Positions 1 through 10,539 of a stretch of 64,000 nucleotides of DNA are shown piece by piece. Each line of letters starts with the position of its first letter. Positions within the stretch are counted from its first letter, which is position 1. Source of the DNA: Gammaproteobacteria bacterium. GTDB taxonomy: Bacteria; Pseudomonadota; Gammaproteobacteria; SZUA-229. The notes under the pieces were generated by a model. It did not search any database, was not told the origin of the DNA, and saw nothing but the letters and a program-made list of their open reading frames with translations. Location of the stretch: assembly GCA_015488885.1 (NCBI GenBank), contig WFMW01000005.1, forward strand, positions 1 to 64,000. The letters are read 5' to 3'. The translations under genes were made by a program, and so were the position numbers.

Positions 1-255
1 CCTGAACATGCCTGGCTGAAAGATATCGGGCGTGTCAGCTATGTGGCGGCAACCGATACCGAAGCGCTGGAGGCTTTCGATATATTAACCCGTACTGAAG
101 GGATTATTCCAGCACTGGAATCCAGTCATGCGGTTGCCTACGGGATGAAACTGGCAGCTACTATGAAACCCGGGCAGCGTATTATTATTAATTTATCCGG
201 TCGTGGCGATAAGGATATCAATACCATTGCCGATCTTGAAGGTATCAAACTGTGA
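1..255 (+). CDS. trpB: Tryptophan synthase beta chain, C-terminal part (truncated by window edge)
   Basis: Frame open from base 1; '[28 protein letters not shown]...[15 protein letters not shown]' is the TrpB C-terminus; followed by trpA. Confidence 0.97.
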   Translation, partial: PEHAWLKDIGRVSYVAATDTEALEAFDILTRTEGIIPALESSHAVAYGMKLAATMKPGQRIIINLSGRGDKDINTIADLEGIKL

Positions 256-1085
256 GCCGTTTAGCCCAATGTTTCGCGCAATTGAAACAGACATCGCGTA
301 AAGCCTTAATCCCCTATATTATGACCGCTGATCCCGAGCCGACGATAACCCTGCCTTTATTGCATGCCATGGTGGAAGCCGGTGCGGACATTATTGAACT
401 GGGCGCGCCTTTTTCCGACCCGATGGCAGATGGTCCGACAATCCAGGCTGCGGCTGAGCGTTCGCTGGCGCATCACACTAATCTGCATGATGTGTTTAAG
501 GTGGTGGCCGAATTCAGGCAGCAGAATACGACCACGCCAATTATCATGATGGGGTATCTGAATCCAATAGAAGTGATGGGCTATGAAAATTTTGCCCGGC
601 AGGCCGCCGCATCAGGGATTGATGGCGTTATTACAGTTGATATTCCACCAGTGGAAGCAAGCGCTTATGTAGCGGCTTTAAAACAGTTTGCCATCGACCC
701 GATTTTTCTGCTGGCACCAACCAGCACTGTTGAACGGATACAGCATCTGCATGGCATGGCCAGCGGTTTTGTGTATTATGTTTCACTCAAGGGGGTGACG
801 GGGGCGGCAAATCTGGATATCAGCAGCGTGGAACAGAAATTACATGAAATCAGGCAATATATCGACCTGCCGATTGGTGTCGGTTTCGGGATCAGTGATG
901 CCCAATCGGCAGCAAAAGTGGCTGCCTGTGCCGATGCGGTAGTGGTTGGCAGTGTATTAGTCAGGAAAATGGCCGAAAATAATCACCATAGACCTGAAGA
1001 TAGGACTATAATAATTAAAGAAATCAGTGATATACTTTCCACTATGCGTCAATCCATGGATGCTGTCGAGTTGCTGGAAACATGA
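252..1085 (+). CDS. trpA: Tryptophan synthase alpha chain
   Basis: '[11 protein letters not shown]', '[24 protein letters not shown]', '[14 protein letters not shown]', 'PIGVGFGI' motifs; GTG start overlaps trpB stop. Confidence 0.98.
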   Translation: MSRLAQCFAQLKQTSRKALIPYIMTADPEPTITLPLLHAMVEAGADIIELGAPFSDPMADGPTIQAAAERSLAHHTNLHDVFKVVAEFRQQNTTTPIIMMGYLNPIEVMGYENFARQAAASGIDGVITVDIPPVEASAYVAALKQFAIDPIFLLAPTSTVERIQHLHGMASGFVYYVSLKGVTGAANLDISSVEQKLHEIRQYIDLPIGVGFGISDAQSAAKVAACADAVVVGSVLVRKMAENNHHRPEDRTIIIKEISDILSTMRQSMDAVELLET

Positions 1086-1113
1086 AGCGACGTGATTTTA
1101 AGATAGAAATAAT

Positions 1114-1280
1114 GTAACGACTCAGTGAGTAGTCAAAGGTAACAGTAACTGCTCAGATTGCCGCTGAAATCAGTCAGATCAAGGCGAAAAATGTGAGTTT
1201 ACAAGCGTAAATGTCCATTTTTCAACAATAATCGGTTTAATGTAAAACCGGCTGATTTCAGTGGTTAGCTGAGTCGTTAC
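1114..1280. repeat. MITE-like nested inverted repeat (167 bp), TIR GTAACGACTCAG
   Basis: GTAACGACTCAG (1114-1125) versus CTGAGTCGTTAC (1269-1280); inner arms CCGCTGAAATCAG/CTGATTTCAGtGG and GAAAAATG..TTTAC/GTAAA..CATTTTTC. Confidence 0.8.
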
Positions 1281-1314
1281 GAAACAATAAGCATGACACA
1301 AAGGTAATAACCTA

Positions 1315-2190
1315 ATGAGCCCAAGCTGGTTTGAAAAACTGATGCCCAGCAGCATTAGAACCGATAGCAGTACAAAACGTGGTGTCCCTGAAGGTTTGTG
1401 GACAAAATGCCCGTCCTGCAATGCGGTACTCTATCGGGCTGAGCTGGAACGTAATCTGGATGTCTGCCCGAAATGTAATTATCACATGCGTATTTTCGGG
1501 CGCAAGCGGCTGGCAATCTTTCTGGATGAAGATGCCACGGAAGAAATTGGTGCTAATCTCGTTCCCTACGATAAACTAAAATTTAAAGACAGTAAAAAAT
1601 ACAAAGACCGGCTGTTGCAGGCGCAGAAAAATACCGGTGAAAAAGATGCCTTGATTGCCTTGAAAGGTAAAGTGAAAGGCGTGCCACTGGTGGCTGTGGC
1701 GTTTGATTTTCGTTTTATGGGCGGTTCAATGGGTTCTGTGGTGGGCGAACGCTTTTTGCGTGCAGCAACCCTGGCGATGGAAGAAGGACTGCCTTTTGTC
1801 TGCTTTTCTGCCTCGGGCGGCGCACGTATGCAGGAAGCCCTGTTTTCCCTGATGCAAATGGCAAAAACCAGTGCGGTATTGACCCGGCTGGCAAAAAAAC
1901 GTATTCCCTATATTTCCGTACTTACCGATCCTACCATGGGTGGAGTTTCGGCCAGTTTTGCCATGCTGGGTGATGTGCATATTGCCGAACCCAAAGCGCT
2001 GGTAGGGTTTGCCGGGCCACGGGTGATTGAGCAGACCGTGCATGAAAAATTACCGGAAGGCTTTCAACGCAGTGAATTTCTGCTCGAACATGGTGCCATT
2101 GATATGGTTGTTGACCGGCGTGATTTACGTGACCGTATTGCCAGTCTGGTATTGATGCTGGCCAATAAACCGGCAGTGCAGAAAGTCTGA
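1315..2190 (+). CDS. accD: Acetyl-CoA carboxylase carboxyltransferase subunit beta
   Basis: N-terminal zinc finger CPSC..CPKC, '[16 protein letters not shown]', 'SGGARMQE'. Confidence 0.98.
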   Translation: MSPSWFEKLMPSSIRTDSSTKRGVPEGLWTKCPSCNAVLYRAELERNLDVCPKCNYHMRIFGRKRLAIFLDEDATEEIGANLVPYDKLKFKDSKKYKDRLLQAQKNTGEKDALIALKGKVKGVPLVAVAFDFRFMGGSMGSVVGERFLRAATLAMEEGLPFVCFSASGGARMQEALFSLMQMAKTSAVLTRLAKKRIPYISVLTDPTMGGVSASFAMLGDVHIAEPKALVGFAGPRVIEQTVHEKLPEGFQRSEFLLEHGAIDMVVDRRDLRDRIASLVLMLANKPAVQKV

Positions 2191-2322
2191 TATTGTTGTT
2201 ATCTTCATCTCTGACCGGTTCCACTTTAGCCTGCTGTTCTTTATTACTGGGAATTTTATTGCCTGTTGGTTTTCTATACTCGGACAAGCTCCTGATATCC
2301 ATCTGTAGAAAAATTTTGATTC

Positions 2323-3690
2323 ATGCGATTTGATTCTCTTGATGACTGGCTCGCCTGGCAGGAAACCCTGAACCCGGCAGAAATTGACCTCGGGCTGGAG
2401 CGGGTGACACAGGTGATGAAGCAGGCCGGTTTAGCCACCCGCTTTAACTGTCCGTTGATTACGGTAGCCGGTACCAATGGCAAAGGTTCTATCGTGGCTA
2501 TGCTTGAAGCCATGGCTGGTGCGGCGGGTTTGCGTGTCTGCAGTTATACCTCGCCACATTTGTTGCGTTATAATGAACGTATTCATATCCATCAACAAGC
2601 GATAAATGATGCTGCCCTGTGTGAAGCCTTTGTGTTTATCGATCGGCAGCGCGGCGCGGTTCCACTGACTTATTTTGAATTTGGTACGCTGGCTGCGCTG
2701 TATTTATTCAGCCGCACTCAGGCTGATCTGATTATACTGGAAGTGGGTCTGGGCGGCCGCCTGGATGCGGTGAATGTGATGCAGCCATCGGTGGCTATTA
2801 TAAGTTCGATTGGCATTGATCACACTGCCTGGCTGGGCAATAGCCGCGAACAGATTCTACGAGAAAAAGCCGGTATTTTCCGGGCGCAAACACCGGCAAT
2901 CTGTGGTGACCGGCAACCACCAGCCAGTCTTTTTTCACTAACCCGGCAACTGGGTGCCGATTTAAACCTGCTGGGGCGCGATTATGATTTTTTCCGGCAT
3001 GATAATGACTGGGATTTTCACGGCCCCTATGGTGATGTCATGCACTTGCCGATACCTGCACTGAAGGGTGAATTCCAGTTGAACAATGCTGCCACGGCTA
3101 TTCTTGCCCTGCAATGTTTGCAATTTAGTCCATTACCACAGCAAGCCCTGTCACAGAAAGTCCTCGCAGAGAAAAACATAGCGGATAAAATAACGATACC
3201 GCCAGCAGCTATAGCAGCCGGTTTACAGCATTGTCGTTTAGCTGCCCATTTTGAAACCTTGCGGGTGTCACCACTGGTGCAGGTTGATGTGGCACATAAT
3301 CCACAGGCTGTCGAAGCACTGGCAGCATTACTGAATGAGCCGTTACCGGTAACACAGGCTGATGCGGCAACAGGCAGAGGAAAAACCTGTGCCATTATTG
3401 CCATGCTCGCCGATAAAGATATTGCCCGGGTGGTTGAATGCCTGAAACCCTGTATTGATATATGGTGTCTGGCCGGTCTGCCTCAGGTTCCTCGTGGTTT
3501 ATCCGTTGAGGCGCTGAGAAAACGTGTTCAGAACAGTCTGTCAGGTGTTAAACTTCAGTCTGCGGAAACAGTCACTCAGGCCTGTATGCAGATGCATCAA
3601 CAACTGAACAAAAATGATCGATTAATTATCTTTGGTTCTTTTTATACTGCCGCCCAGGCAATCCATTTTTATGCGTCATTTGAAGATTAA
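2323..3690 (+). CDS. folC: Bifunctional folylpolyglutamate/dihydrofolate synthase
   Basis: 'VAGTNGKGS', 'YTSPHLLRYNERI', 'LEVGLGGRLDAVN', 'DVAHNPQA'. Confidence 0.97.
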   Translation: MRFDSLDDWLAWQETLNPAEIDLGLERVTQVMKQAGLATRFNCPLITVAGTNGKGSIVAMLEAMAGAAGLRVCSYTSPHLLRYNERIHIHQQAINDAALCEAFVFIDRQRGAVPLTYFEFGTLAALYLFSRTQADLIILEVGLGGRLDAVNVMQPSVAIISSIGIDHTAWLGNSREQILREKAGIFRAQTPAICGDRQPPASLFSLTRQLGADLNLLGRDYDFFRHDNDWDFHGPYGDVMHLPIPALKGEFQLNNAATAILALQCLQFSPLPQQALSQKVLAEKNIADKITIPPAAIAAGLQHCRLAAHFETLRVSPLVQVDVAHNPQAVEALAALLNEPLPVTQADAATGRGKTCAIIAMLADKDIARVVECLKPCIDIWCLAGLPQVPRGLSVEALRKRVQNSLSGVKLQSAETVTQACMQMHQQLNKNDRLIIFGSFYTAAQAIHFYASFED

Positions 3691-3723
3691 TAAAACTTAT
3701 TTACATTCGGGTTATGTAAACTG

Positions 3724-4245
3724 ATGGATTCTCCGTTATTACAGCGTATTATTGGCGCGGCAGTTCTGGTTGCTCTGGGGGTGATCTTTATCCCGGCTCT
3801 GCTGGATGGCGCAGGGTATAAATCCCGACTGAATATCCATCATATAAAACCAGAACCTGACTTTCCGCCCTTAAGCAAAAAAATACCAGAACATATTATT
3901 TCTCCTCTGGAAAAAGCACGTAAACAGCAGCAACAGGCTAACCAACGACAGGTAAAAAGGCAGACGCTAAAGAAATACCGGCATAAACACAGCGATAAAC
4001 AACGCGCTTTACATGCTTTTGCACTACAAATGGGAACGTTTAAAAATAATGCCAATGCAAAAAAGTTGCGTGATAAATTAAGAAAAGCTGGTTATCATAG
4101 TTTTGTGGTGCCCGTGGCGGGAAAAAATGAAACCATCTACAAAGTTCGTATTGGTCCTGAACTACAGAAATCAGTGCTGGAAAAAATGAAAAAGAAAGTT
4201 AAAAAGCAGTTTAAAATAGATGCTTATGTGGTTAATCATTCGTAG
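3724..4245 (+). CDS. dedD: SPOR domain protein (DedD-like)
   Basis: N-terminal TM 'IIGAAVLVALGVIFIPALLDG' and C-terminal SPOR-like 'ALQMGTFKNNANAKKLRDKLRKAGY'; folC-dedD-cvpA synteny. Confidence 0.85.
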   Translation: MDSPLLQRIIGAAVLVALGVIFIPALLDGAGYKSRLNIHHIKPEPDFPPLSKKIPEHIISPLEKARKQQQQANQRQVKRQTLKKYRHKHSDKQRALHAFALQMGTFKNNANAKKLRDKLRKAGYHSFVVPVAGKNETIYKVRIGPELQKSVLEKMKKKVKKQFKIDAYVVNHS

Positions 4246-4274
4246 CCTTTTTTTACCTTTTAAGAGTAAATCTT

Positions 4275-4769
4275 ATGACAGTCGTTGATATTATTATAAT
4301 TTTTGTCATTGTATTATCTGCATTGTTCAGTTTAATGCGAGGTTTTGTCAAAGAAGCCATATCCCTGGCAAGCTGGATCGTTGCGATCTGGGTGGCGGCC
4401 ACTTTTGCCCCTAAACTGTCCGGGATGCTTGTTGATATGATTGATTCAGAGGCGGTCAGGCAGGCGATAGGCTTTGGCGTGTTGTTTATTTTAACCCTGA
4501 TTGCAGGCGGGCTGGTTAATTATATGATTAGTCAGCTAGTGAAAAAAACCGGGCTTTCCGGTGCGGACAGAATCTTCGGGGTGATTTTCGGGGTAATTCG
4601 GGGTGGCCTGATTATTGTTGTTTTTGTGGTGGTAGGTGGTATGACAGCATTACCGCAATCACAGTGGTGGCAGCGTTCACAGTTACTACCCTGGTTTGAA
4701 AATACGGCAGGGGTTATCCAGGACTATATTCCTGAAGACCTGAATTTATCGTTTAAAAAAGCGCAATAG
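4275..4769 (+). CDS. cvpA: CvpA family membrane protein
   Basis: Four-TM pattern, 'LMRGFVKEAISLASWIVAIWVA'; upstream of purF. Confidence 0.95.
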   Translation: MTVVDIIIIFVIVLSALFSLMRGFVKEAISLASWIVAIWVAATFAPKLSGMLVDMIDSEAVRQAIGFGVLFILTLIAGGLVNYMISQLVKKTGLSGADRIFGVIFGVIRGGLIIVVFVVVGGMTALPQSQWWQRSQLLPWFENTAGVIQDYIPEDLNLSFKKAQ

Positions 4770-4778
4770 AGATTAAAT

Positions 4779-6275
4779 ATGTGTGGAATTGCAGGTATTG
4801 TTGCCGGTAAAGCCGTCAATCTGGATTTATATGAAGCCCTGTCTGTCCTGCAACATCGTGGACAGGATGCAGCAGGTATCACTACCTGTGAAAAAGGTCG
4901 CTTTTATTTGCGCAAGGGCAACGGCCTGGTGCGTGATGTGTTTTTAAGTGAACATATGCAGCAGCTGCCCGGCAATATGGGTATTGCCCACGTGCGTTAC
5001 CCGACAGCAGGTTGTTCCTCGTCTGCGGAAGCGCAACCGCTGTATGTAAATTCGCCCTATGGTATTGCACTGGCGCACAATGGTAATTTAACCAATGCCG
5101 AGGAACTAAAAAAAGCCCTGTTTTTATCGGATTTGCGCCACCTGAATACCGAGTCGGACAGCGAAGTTCTGTTAAACGTTTTTGCGCATGAATTACAGAT
5201 AAAAGCCCAGCCAAAATTTGATATAGATGCAATTTTTGCGGCGGTATCGGCAACCCACAAGCGTTGTCGTGGTGGTTATGCTGTGGTTGCGATGATTGTT
5301 GGTAAAGGTATTCTGGCCATCCGTGATCCCCACGGCATTCGACCGCTGGTTTATGGTAAGCGGGTGACCCGTGAAGGTATAGATTATATGGTGGCGTCGG
5401 AAAGTGTTGCCTTGCAGTCACAGGGCTTTGAGCTGGTGCGTGATGTAAAACCGGGTGAAGCGATTTTTATTGATGCAACAGGGCAGTTGCATAGCCGTCA
5501 ATGTGCTGAACAGCCTGAACTGTCCCCCTGTATTTTTGAGTATGTCTATTTTGCCCGGCCCGATTCCATTATTGACGGGGTGCTGGTTTATAAGGCACGA
5601 CTGCGTATGGGGCAGAAGCTGGTACAGAAAATTCTGCGAGAACATCCCGATCACGATATTGATGTCGTTATTCCCATTCCCGATACCAGTCGCAGTACGG
5701 CGCTGGAAGTAGCCTATCATCTAAATGTGAAATACCGCGAAGGATTTATTAAAAATCGTTATATCGGGCGAACTTTTATTATGCCCGGACAGAAGCAGCG
5801 TAAAAAATCGGTACGCCAGAAACTTAATCCCATCGATCTGGAGTTCAAGGGAAAAAATGTTCTGCTGGTCGATGATTCCATTGTTCGTGGCACCACCTCA
5901 CAACAGATTGTGCAGATGGCGCGTGAAGCCGGTGCGAATAAAGTGTATATGGCTTCAGCCGCGCCGCCGGTGCGCTATCCCAATGTCTATGGTATTGATA
6001 TGGCATCGCACGAAGAATTTATTGCGCATAATCGTAACCTTGAAGAAATCACTGCAATAATCGGTGCTGACTGGCTGATTTATCAGGATCTTGATGACCT
6101 GAAAGCCGCCGTGCAACGCGGTAATAAATCGTTGCAACATTTTGACTGTTCGTGTTTTGACGGCCAGTATATTACCCATGATGTTGATGAAAATTATTTT
6201 AAACGGCTGAATGCCTTACGCTGTGATTCAGCAAAAAGCAAACGTAAACGTGAATTGAAATCGGTGCAGTTATGA
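4779..6275 (+). CDS. purF: Amidophosphoribosyltransferase
   Basis: 'MCGIAGIV' N-terminal nucleophile, '[17 protein letters not shown]' PRPP motif. Confidence 0.99.
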   Translation: MCGIAGIVAGKAVNLDLYEALSVLQHRGQDAAGITTCEKGRFYLRKGNGLVRDVFLSEHMQQLPGNMGIAHVRYPTAGCSSSAEAQPLYVNSPYGIALAHNGNLTNAEELKKALFLSDLRHLNTESDSEVLLNVFAHELQIKAQPKFDIDAIFAAVSATHKRCRGGYAVVAMIVGKGILAIRDPHGIRPLVYGKRVTREGIDYMVASESVALQSQGFELVRDVKPGEAIFIDATGQLHSRQCAEQPELSPCIFEYVYFARPDSIIDGVLVYKARLRMGQKLVQKILREHPDHDIDVVIPIPDTSRSTALEVAYHLNVKYREGFIKNRYIGRTFIMPGQKQRKKSVRQKLNPIDLEFKGKNVLLVDDSIVRGTTSQQIVQMAREAGANKVYMASAAPPVRYPNVYGIDMASHEEFIAHNRNLEEITAIIGADWLIYQDLDDLKAAVQRGNKSLQHFDCSCFDGQYITHDVDENYFKRLNALRCDSAKSKRKRELKSVQL

Positions 6276-7009
6276 AAAAGATAACCTCTGCTTATATAAC
6301 GCCTGTTCATATTTTACTGCTAAGCATTACATTGGTATTCAGCCAGACTGTTTGCGCTAGAAATGGAGATAATTATTATAACCGGGTAAGGTTGAGTGCA
6401 ACAGCTTCAACAATACTGGAAAACGATACCATGGTGGCCGTGGTATTTGCCGAAGAAGAAGGCTCGCATGCTGCCGATATTTCCGCAGTGGTAAACAAAA
6501 AAATACGTCAGGCACTGGTGTTAATAAAACAGTACCCCGCTATTAAATATCAGACCAATACCTATACCACGCAGCCTGTTTATCAGCCTGTTAGCAGTCA
6601 TGATGGTGGTAATAAAATAAAAGGCTGGCGGATTCGCCAGAGCCTGCGTCTGCAAAGCCGGGATATGACCTTGATGAGTGATGTATTAGGACGTCTGCAA
6701 ACCATGCTGGCTTTACAGTCGATGCAGTTTTCTGTCGCGCTGCAAAATCGTCACCGGGCCGATACGCAACTTATTAATAAAGCTCTGGCTGCATTTACTA
6801 AACGCGCCCAACAAATAGCCCACCAGCTTGGCTATAAGGGCTATAAAATTGTTGATATTGCCCTTACCTCATCGGGCAATAACCGGCCACGTCCCTATTA
6901 TGCGGCACGGGTAATGGCAGCCAAAGCATCGACACCACCTGCCGTTGCAGCTGGTGAGCAGACTGTCAGTATGACGGTAAACGGTAGCATTGAATTAGGG
7001 AACTTCTGA
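6272..7009 (+). CDS. SIMPL (DUF541) domain periplasmic protein
   Basis: Signal peptide; '[12 protein letters not shown]...[15 protein letters not shown]' SIMPL pattern. Confidence 0.75.
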   Translation: MKKITSAYITPVHILLLSITLVFSQTVCARNGDNYYNRVRLSATASTILENDTMVAVVFAEEEGSHAADISAVVNKKIRQALVLIKQYPAIKYQTNTYTTQPVYQPVSSHDGGNKIKGWRIRQSLRLQSRDMTLMSDVLGRLQTMLALQSMQFSVALQNRHRADTQLINKALAAFTKRAQQIAHQLGYKGYKIVDIALTSSGNNRPRPYYAARVMAAKASTPPAVAAGEQTVSMTVNGSIELGNF

Positions 7010-7059
7010 ACAAGTCGTGAATACGCATCTTGAGTCCAGTGTTCTCATTGCTGTATTGC

Positions 7060-7095
7060 TACTAAGGCGAACACTAATTAGTGTTCGCCTTAGTA
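7060..7095. terminator. Perfect 36-bp palindrome, candidate bidirectional terminator or protein-binding site
   Basis: TACTAAGGCGAACACTAA|TTAGTGTTCGCCTTAGTA with no loop, between convergent genes and overlapping the stop of the minus-strand gene. Confidence 0.6.
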
Positions 7096-7725
7096 ATTAG
7101 CGACGCTCTCTGCCGCATTGCGCATAAGCTTTTCACTCACGGCACCGGTTAATACCCTGTTGCCAAAAATAAAACTGGGTACGCTTTCAATCGCATGCTC
7201 TCTGGCGGCATGGTAATTATTCTGTAATCTTAGTGCATAGGTCGGGTCTGTCCAGGCCGCTTCAATAATCTCCTCAGCAATGCCGCAATCTGTGGCCAGG
7301 GTATGCAATAATTTTTTATTGGCAATATTTTTTGTTTCAACAAAATAGGCTTTAAACAAGGCGTTGTGTAACGCATAAAAACAGGCTTTGCCTGCCTGCT
7401 TGGCAGCTTCTGAAAGTAATAAGGCGTTTTTTGAGTTAAAGATAAAATTTAATTCGGCTAATGCTATCTGTTCTTTTCTGCTAATGACTTTTAGCCTGGA
7501 CATCATCTTCTGCCAGGTTTGAGACGGGTAATCCAGTGAGGAGACAGGTTCGCCATGTTCAGGTGTTTCGGGATGTATCTCAAGAAAGCACCAGTTTATC
7601 TTTAAATTATAATGTTTTTTTAAATGCATTAAACGATGGTGGCCAATGTAGCAGAAAGGGCAGATATAATCACTAAACACGGTTACTTTTAATTCAGGCA
7701 GGGCTGACATAGCTTGACCTCGCAT
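7090..7725 (-). CDS. DsbA family (FrnE-like) thioredoxin-fold oxidoreductase
   Basis: 'VTVFSDYICPFCYIGHHRL' CPFC motif, C-terminal 'SVPSFIFGNRVLTGA'. Confidence 0.88.
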   Translation of the reverse strand: MRGQAMSALPELKVTVFSDYICPFCYIGHHRLMHLKKHYNLKINWCFLEIHPETPEHGEPVSSLDYPSQTWQKMMSRLKVISRKEQIALAELNFIFNSKNALLLSEAAKQAGKACFYALHNALFKAYFVETKNIANKKLLHTLATDCGIAEEIIEAAWTDPTYALRLQNNYHAAREHAIESVPSFIFGNRVLTGAVSEKLMRNAAESVANY

Positions 7726-7783
7726 TTGCGGTTAATGTGGATGTGACAGTTACGGTAGCAAAAATATCCAGGAAAATATATTT

Positions 7784-8575
7784 TTATGCCAGAAACATTT
7801 TCAGGCTTAAACCCAGTAAAAACAGCGCAAAGACTTTTTTAAGGGTTTTCTCGTTAAGGGAATGCGCCAGTGTTGCGCCCAGTGGCGCACATAGAAAACT
7901 GGTCAGAATAATTGCCGAAAAGGCAGTCAGGTTAATATAACCCAGTGATGTTACATGTAGAAAGGATTTTCCCCATCCGGTATAGATATAGCTAAGACTG
8001 CCGGCCAGGGCAACAGGAAAGCCGCAGGCGGCTGAGGTAGCGATGGCCTGTTTCATATTGATATTGAACCAGTGCAGAAAGGGAACCGTCAGCGTACCAC
8101 CACCAATACCGACAATTGATGAGAGCAGACCGATTAGCAGGCCGCCGCTTAAAGTATGGATGAATGTAATGGATTTATGGTGTGAGCGCGTGGTAAAGTT
8201 TTTCAACATCATCACTGCAACCAGAAATTCAAAAATCGAGAATACTGGTTTGAGAATACTGGTATCAAGTCGGCTAGCAATCAATCCACCTGCCCAGGCA
8301 CCAGCTAAAATACCAGGGGTTAAATGCAAAAATATACGCCAGCGTAATGCCTGTTTTTTATAATGCGCATAACTCGAAGAAAGTGAGGTAACAACAATGG
8401 TTGCCAGTGACGTTGCCAGTGCCATATGCATGACCACGGCCGGGTCAATGCCCTGGGAAGAAAAAATCGTATACAAAACCGGGACAATAATCAGCCCACC
8501 ACCCACACCAAGCAGGCCTGCTACCAGGCCTGCGAAGCAGCCGGTAAGCAGATACAGGATAATACCGTCAGGCAT
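7784..8575 (-). CDS. TauE/SafE family membrane permease
   Basis: 'GLVAGLLGVGGGLIIVPVL' and 'GLLSSIVGIGGGTLTVPFL' repeats. Confidence 0.92.
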   Translation of the reverse strand: MPDGIILYLLTGCFAGLVAGLLGVGGGLIIVPVLYTIFSSQGIDPAVVMHMALATSLATIVVTSLSSSYAHYKKQALRWRIFLHLTPGILAGAWAGGLIASRLDTSILKPVFSIFEFLVAVMMLKNFTTRSHHKSITFIHTLSGGLLIGLLSSIVGIGGGTLTVPFLHWFNINMKQAIATSAACGFPVALAGSLSYIYTGWGKSFLHVTSLGYINLTAFSAIILTSFLCAPLGATLAHSLNEKTLKKVFALFLLGLSLKMFLA

Positions 8576-8578
8576 AAA

Positions 8579-9370
8579 TCATGTGTTGTTACCGGGTTTT
8601 TGATGCAGGTATTCGATCATCCTGCAATCAAGATAATCGTAGCCATTAGCGTCTCCCTGAATAAGCTGAAAGGGTGAATCCGGTTCGCCCATGTTGTCCA
8701 GCACAATTTCAGCACCCGTAAAGTCATGCCCGGTAGTATAGTCATTGGTGGTGACAACGGTTTTTAAACCGGCACCCAGTGATGAAAGCAGACCATTGTG
8801 TGAATCCTCAAAGGCCATACATTGTGCTGCTGGCAGCTGCAATTTCTGCAGGGCACAGGTATAAATATCGGCTGCCGGTTTTTTTGCCGGAACGATATCC
8901 CCGGCAGCAATAACATCAAACCAGCTTATCGCATCTTCGCCTAATGTATGGGTGAGTAAAGCCGTAACATTGGCCGGTGTGGTGGTGGTGGCAATCGCCA
9001 GGCGCAAACCGGTTTCACGTGCTTCCTTTAATAATCGCTCTACACCTGGACGCAGTGGAATGGCACCACTAGCCAGTAGTTCGGTGTAGTGACGTGTTTT
9101 TGCCTGATGCAGTACTGGAATCAGGGCATCAAAGTCATTGGGTACATTTTTATTGTGCAGAAAATCTGTGGCGAAATATTTTATCCGTTCCTTACCGCCC
9201 GTTACGGCAAGCAGTTGACCGTAGGTGTCGATATTCCAGTGCCAGCCCAGTTTGTATTCATCAAAAGCAAGGTTAAAGGCGATGCGGTGACCATCAGCTT
9301 CCGTATTGGACAGGGTACCATCAACATCGAATATCAGGGCTTTCAGGCTGGCAGGCATCGTTGCACTCAT
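8579..9370 (-). CDS. HAD-IA family hydrolase (CbbY-like)
   Basis: 'ALIFDVDGTLSNTEADGH', 'LAIATTTT', 'FEDSHNGLLSSLGAGLKTVV'. Confidence 0.85.
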   Translation of the reverse strand: MSATMPASLKALIFDVDGTLSNTEADGHRIAFNLAFDEYKLGWHWNIDTYGQLLAVTGGKERIKYFATDFLHNKNVPNDFDALIPVLHQAKTRHYTELLASGAIPLRPGVERLLKEARETGLRLAIATTTTPANVTALLTHTLGEDAISWFDVIAAGDIVPAKKPAADIYTCALQKLQLPAAQCMAFEDSHNGLLSSLGAGLKTVVTTNDYTTGHDFTGAEIVLDNMGEPDSPFQLIQGDANGYDYLDCRMIEYLHQKPGNNT

Positions 9371-9480
9371 TAAAATGATTATAGATCAGGCATTTTATAG
9401 AAAAAACAGACTAAATACGAACACGATGAGCAAGGTTTTGGACTGTTGCCTGGTTAATAATAAAGATCAGAAATCTAAGG

Positions 9481-10362
9481 TCAGAACTTTTTTTTATCCG
9501 ACATGAACAAGCTGGATTTATTAATTTTGTTAGTGATACCCGGGTTGATTTCACCTGGGCTTATAAAGTAAAAACCCTGCATCAGATCACAGCCAGCAGC
9601 CATTAGAAAATCATATTGATATTTATGTTCAACACCAACAGCAATGGTTTTCAGCCTGAGGGTTCTGGCAAGGTTGAGTATATTTTTGATGATGGTTTCA
9701 CTGCGCTCAGATTCACCAATCTGGCTGATAAAACTGTAATCAATTTCGAGGTAGTGAGTTGGCAGTTCGAGTAGCCGTATCATGGATGCGTAGCCGGTAC
9801 CGAACCCACCGAGACAGAACTGGGTATTATATTCGTTCAGGGTTTTACAGAAAGAGATGGTTTTTCTTATGTCGTTAATGGCGTGCGTTTCAGATATTTC
9901 AAAGATAAAATCAGCAAGTTTTAGCTGATAGTGGTTACATAGATCAATGAGCTTCTGTGAATAATAAACACTTTCACAGTCCAGTGAAGAAATATTAACG
10001 GCTATTTTCAGTTGTGGGCTGAGTGTTTTTCGATATTGAATTAAATCTTTGCAGCATTGTTCAAAAACCCATAAATCGAGTGCAAAGATTAAACCATGAG
10101 TTTCGGCAGCTCGAAGAAAAGTGTTGGGATAGAAAGTGCCCAGTCCGGGACGTTCCCAGCGTACCAGAGCTTCAAGAATATTCGCATGGCCACTTAGGCT
10201 GTCGTAACGGGGTTGATAATGCAGATGCAGTTCGTTATTGCGAATGGCTGCGCTTAAATTGGACAGAAACTGTTCATTATTAGCATCTGGTCGAACACCA
10301 TGACGACGTTGTAGAAAATTATGCTTGCTGTGGGAGTGCTTGTTATATTCGCTCTTGTTCAT
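9481..10362 (-). CDS. Standalone EAL domain protein, probably catalytically degenerate
   Basis: 'LHLHYQPRYD..EALVRW', 'FEISETHAI', but DDFGTG is 'GGFGTGYASM'. Confidence 0.88.
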   Translation of the reverse strand: MNKSEYNKHSHSKHNFLQRRHGVRPDANNEQFLSNLSAAIRNNELHLHYQPRYDSLSGHANILEALVRWERPGLGTFYPNTFLRAAETHGLIFALDLWVFEQCCKDLIQYRKTLSPQLKIAVNISSLDCESVYYSQKLIDLCNHYQLKLADFIFEISETHAINDIRKTISFCKTLNEYNTQFCLGGFGTGYASMIRLLELPTHYLEIDYSFISQIGESERSETIIKNILNLARTLRLKTIAVGVEHKYQYDFLMAAGCDLMQGFYFISPGEINPGITNKINKSSLFMSDKKKF

Positions 10363-10539
10363 AATCTTCCACTATCATACTGATGTATTTATGCAGGCGA
10401 TAAATACATCATTACATATAAACCCTGAAACTGCCAGTAAATATATTGCTTGAAAATAAAATTATCAGGGTGATTTTGTAAATCTTTGTAATATAAACAC
10501 TCATAAATTAATAGAGGTACCTTTATGTCATCATAGCTG

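Noticed and set aside
1179-1421. 80-aa minus-strand ORF overlapping the accD start
   Set aside because: Lies on MITE palindrome plus antisense of accD; no support.
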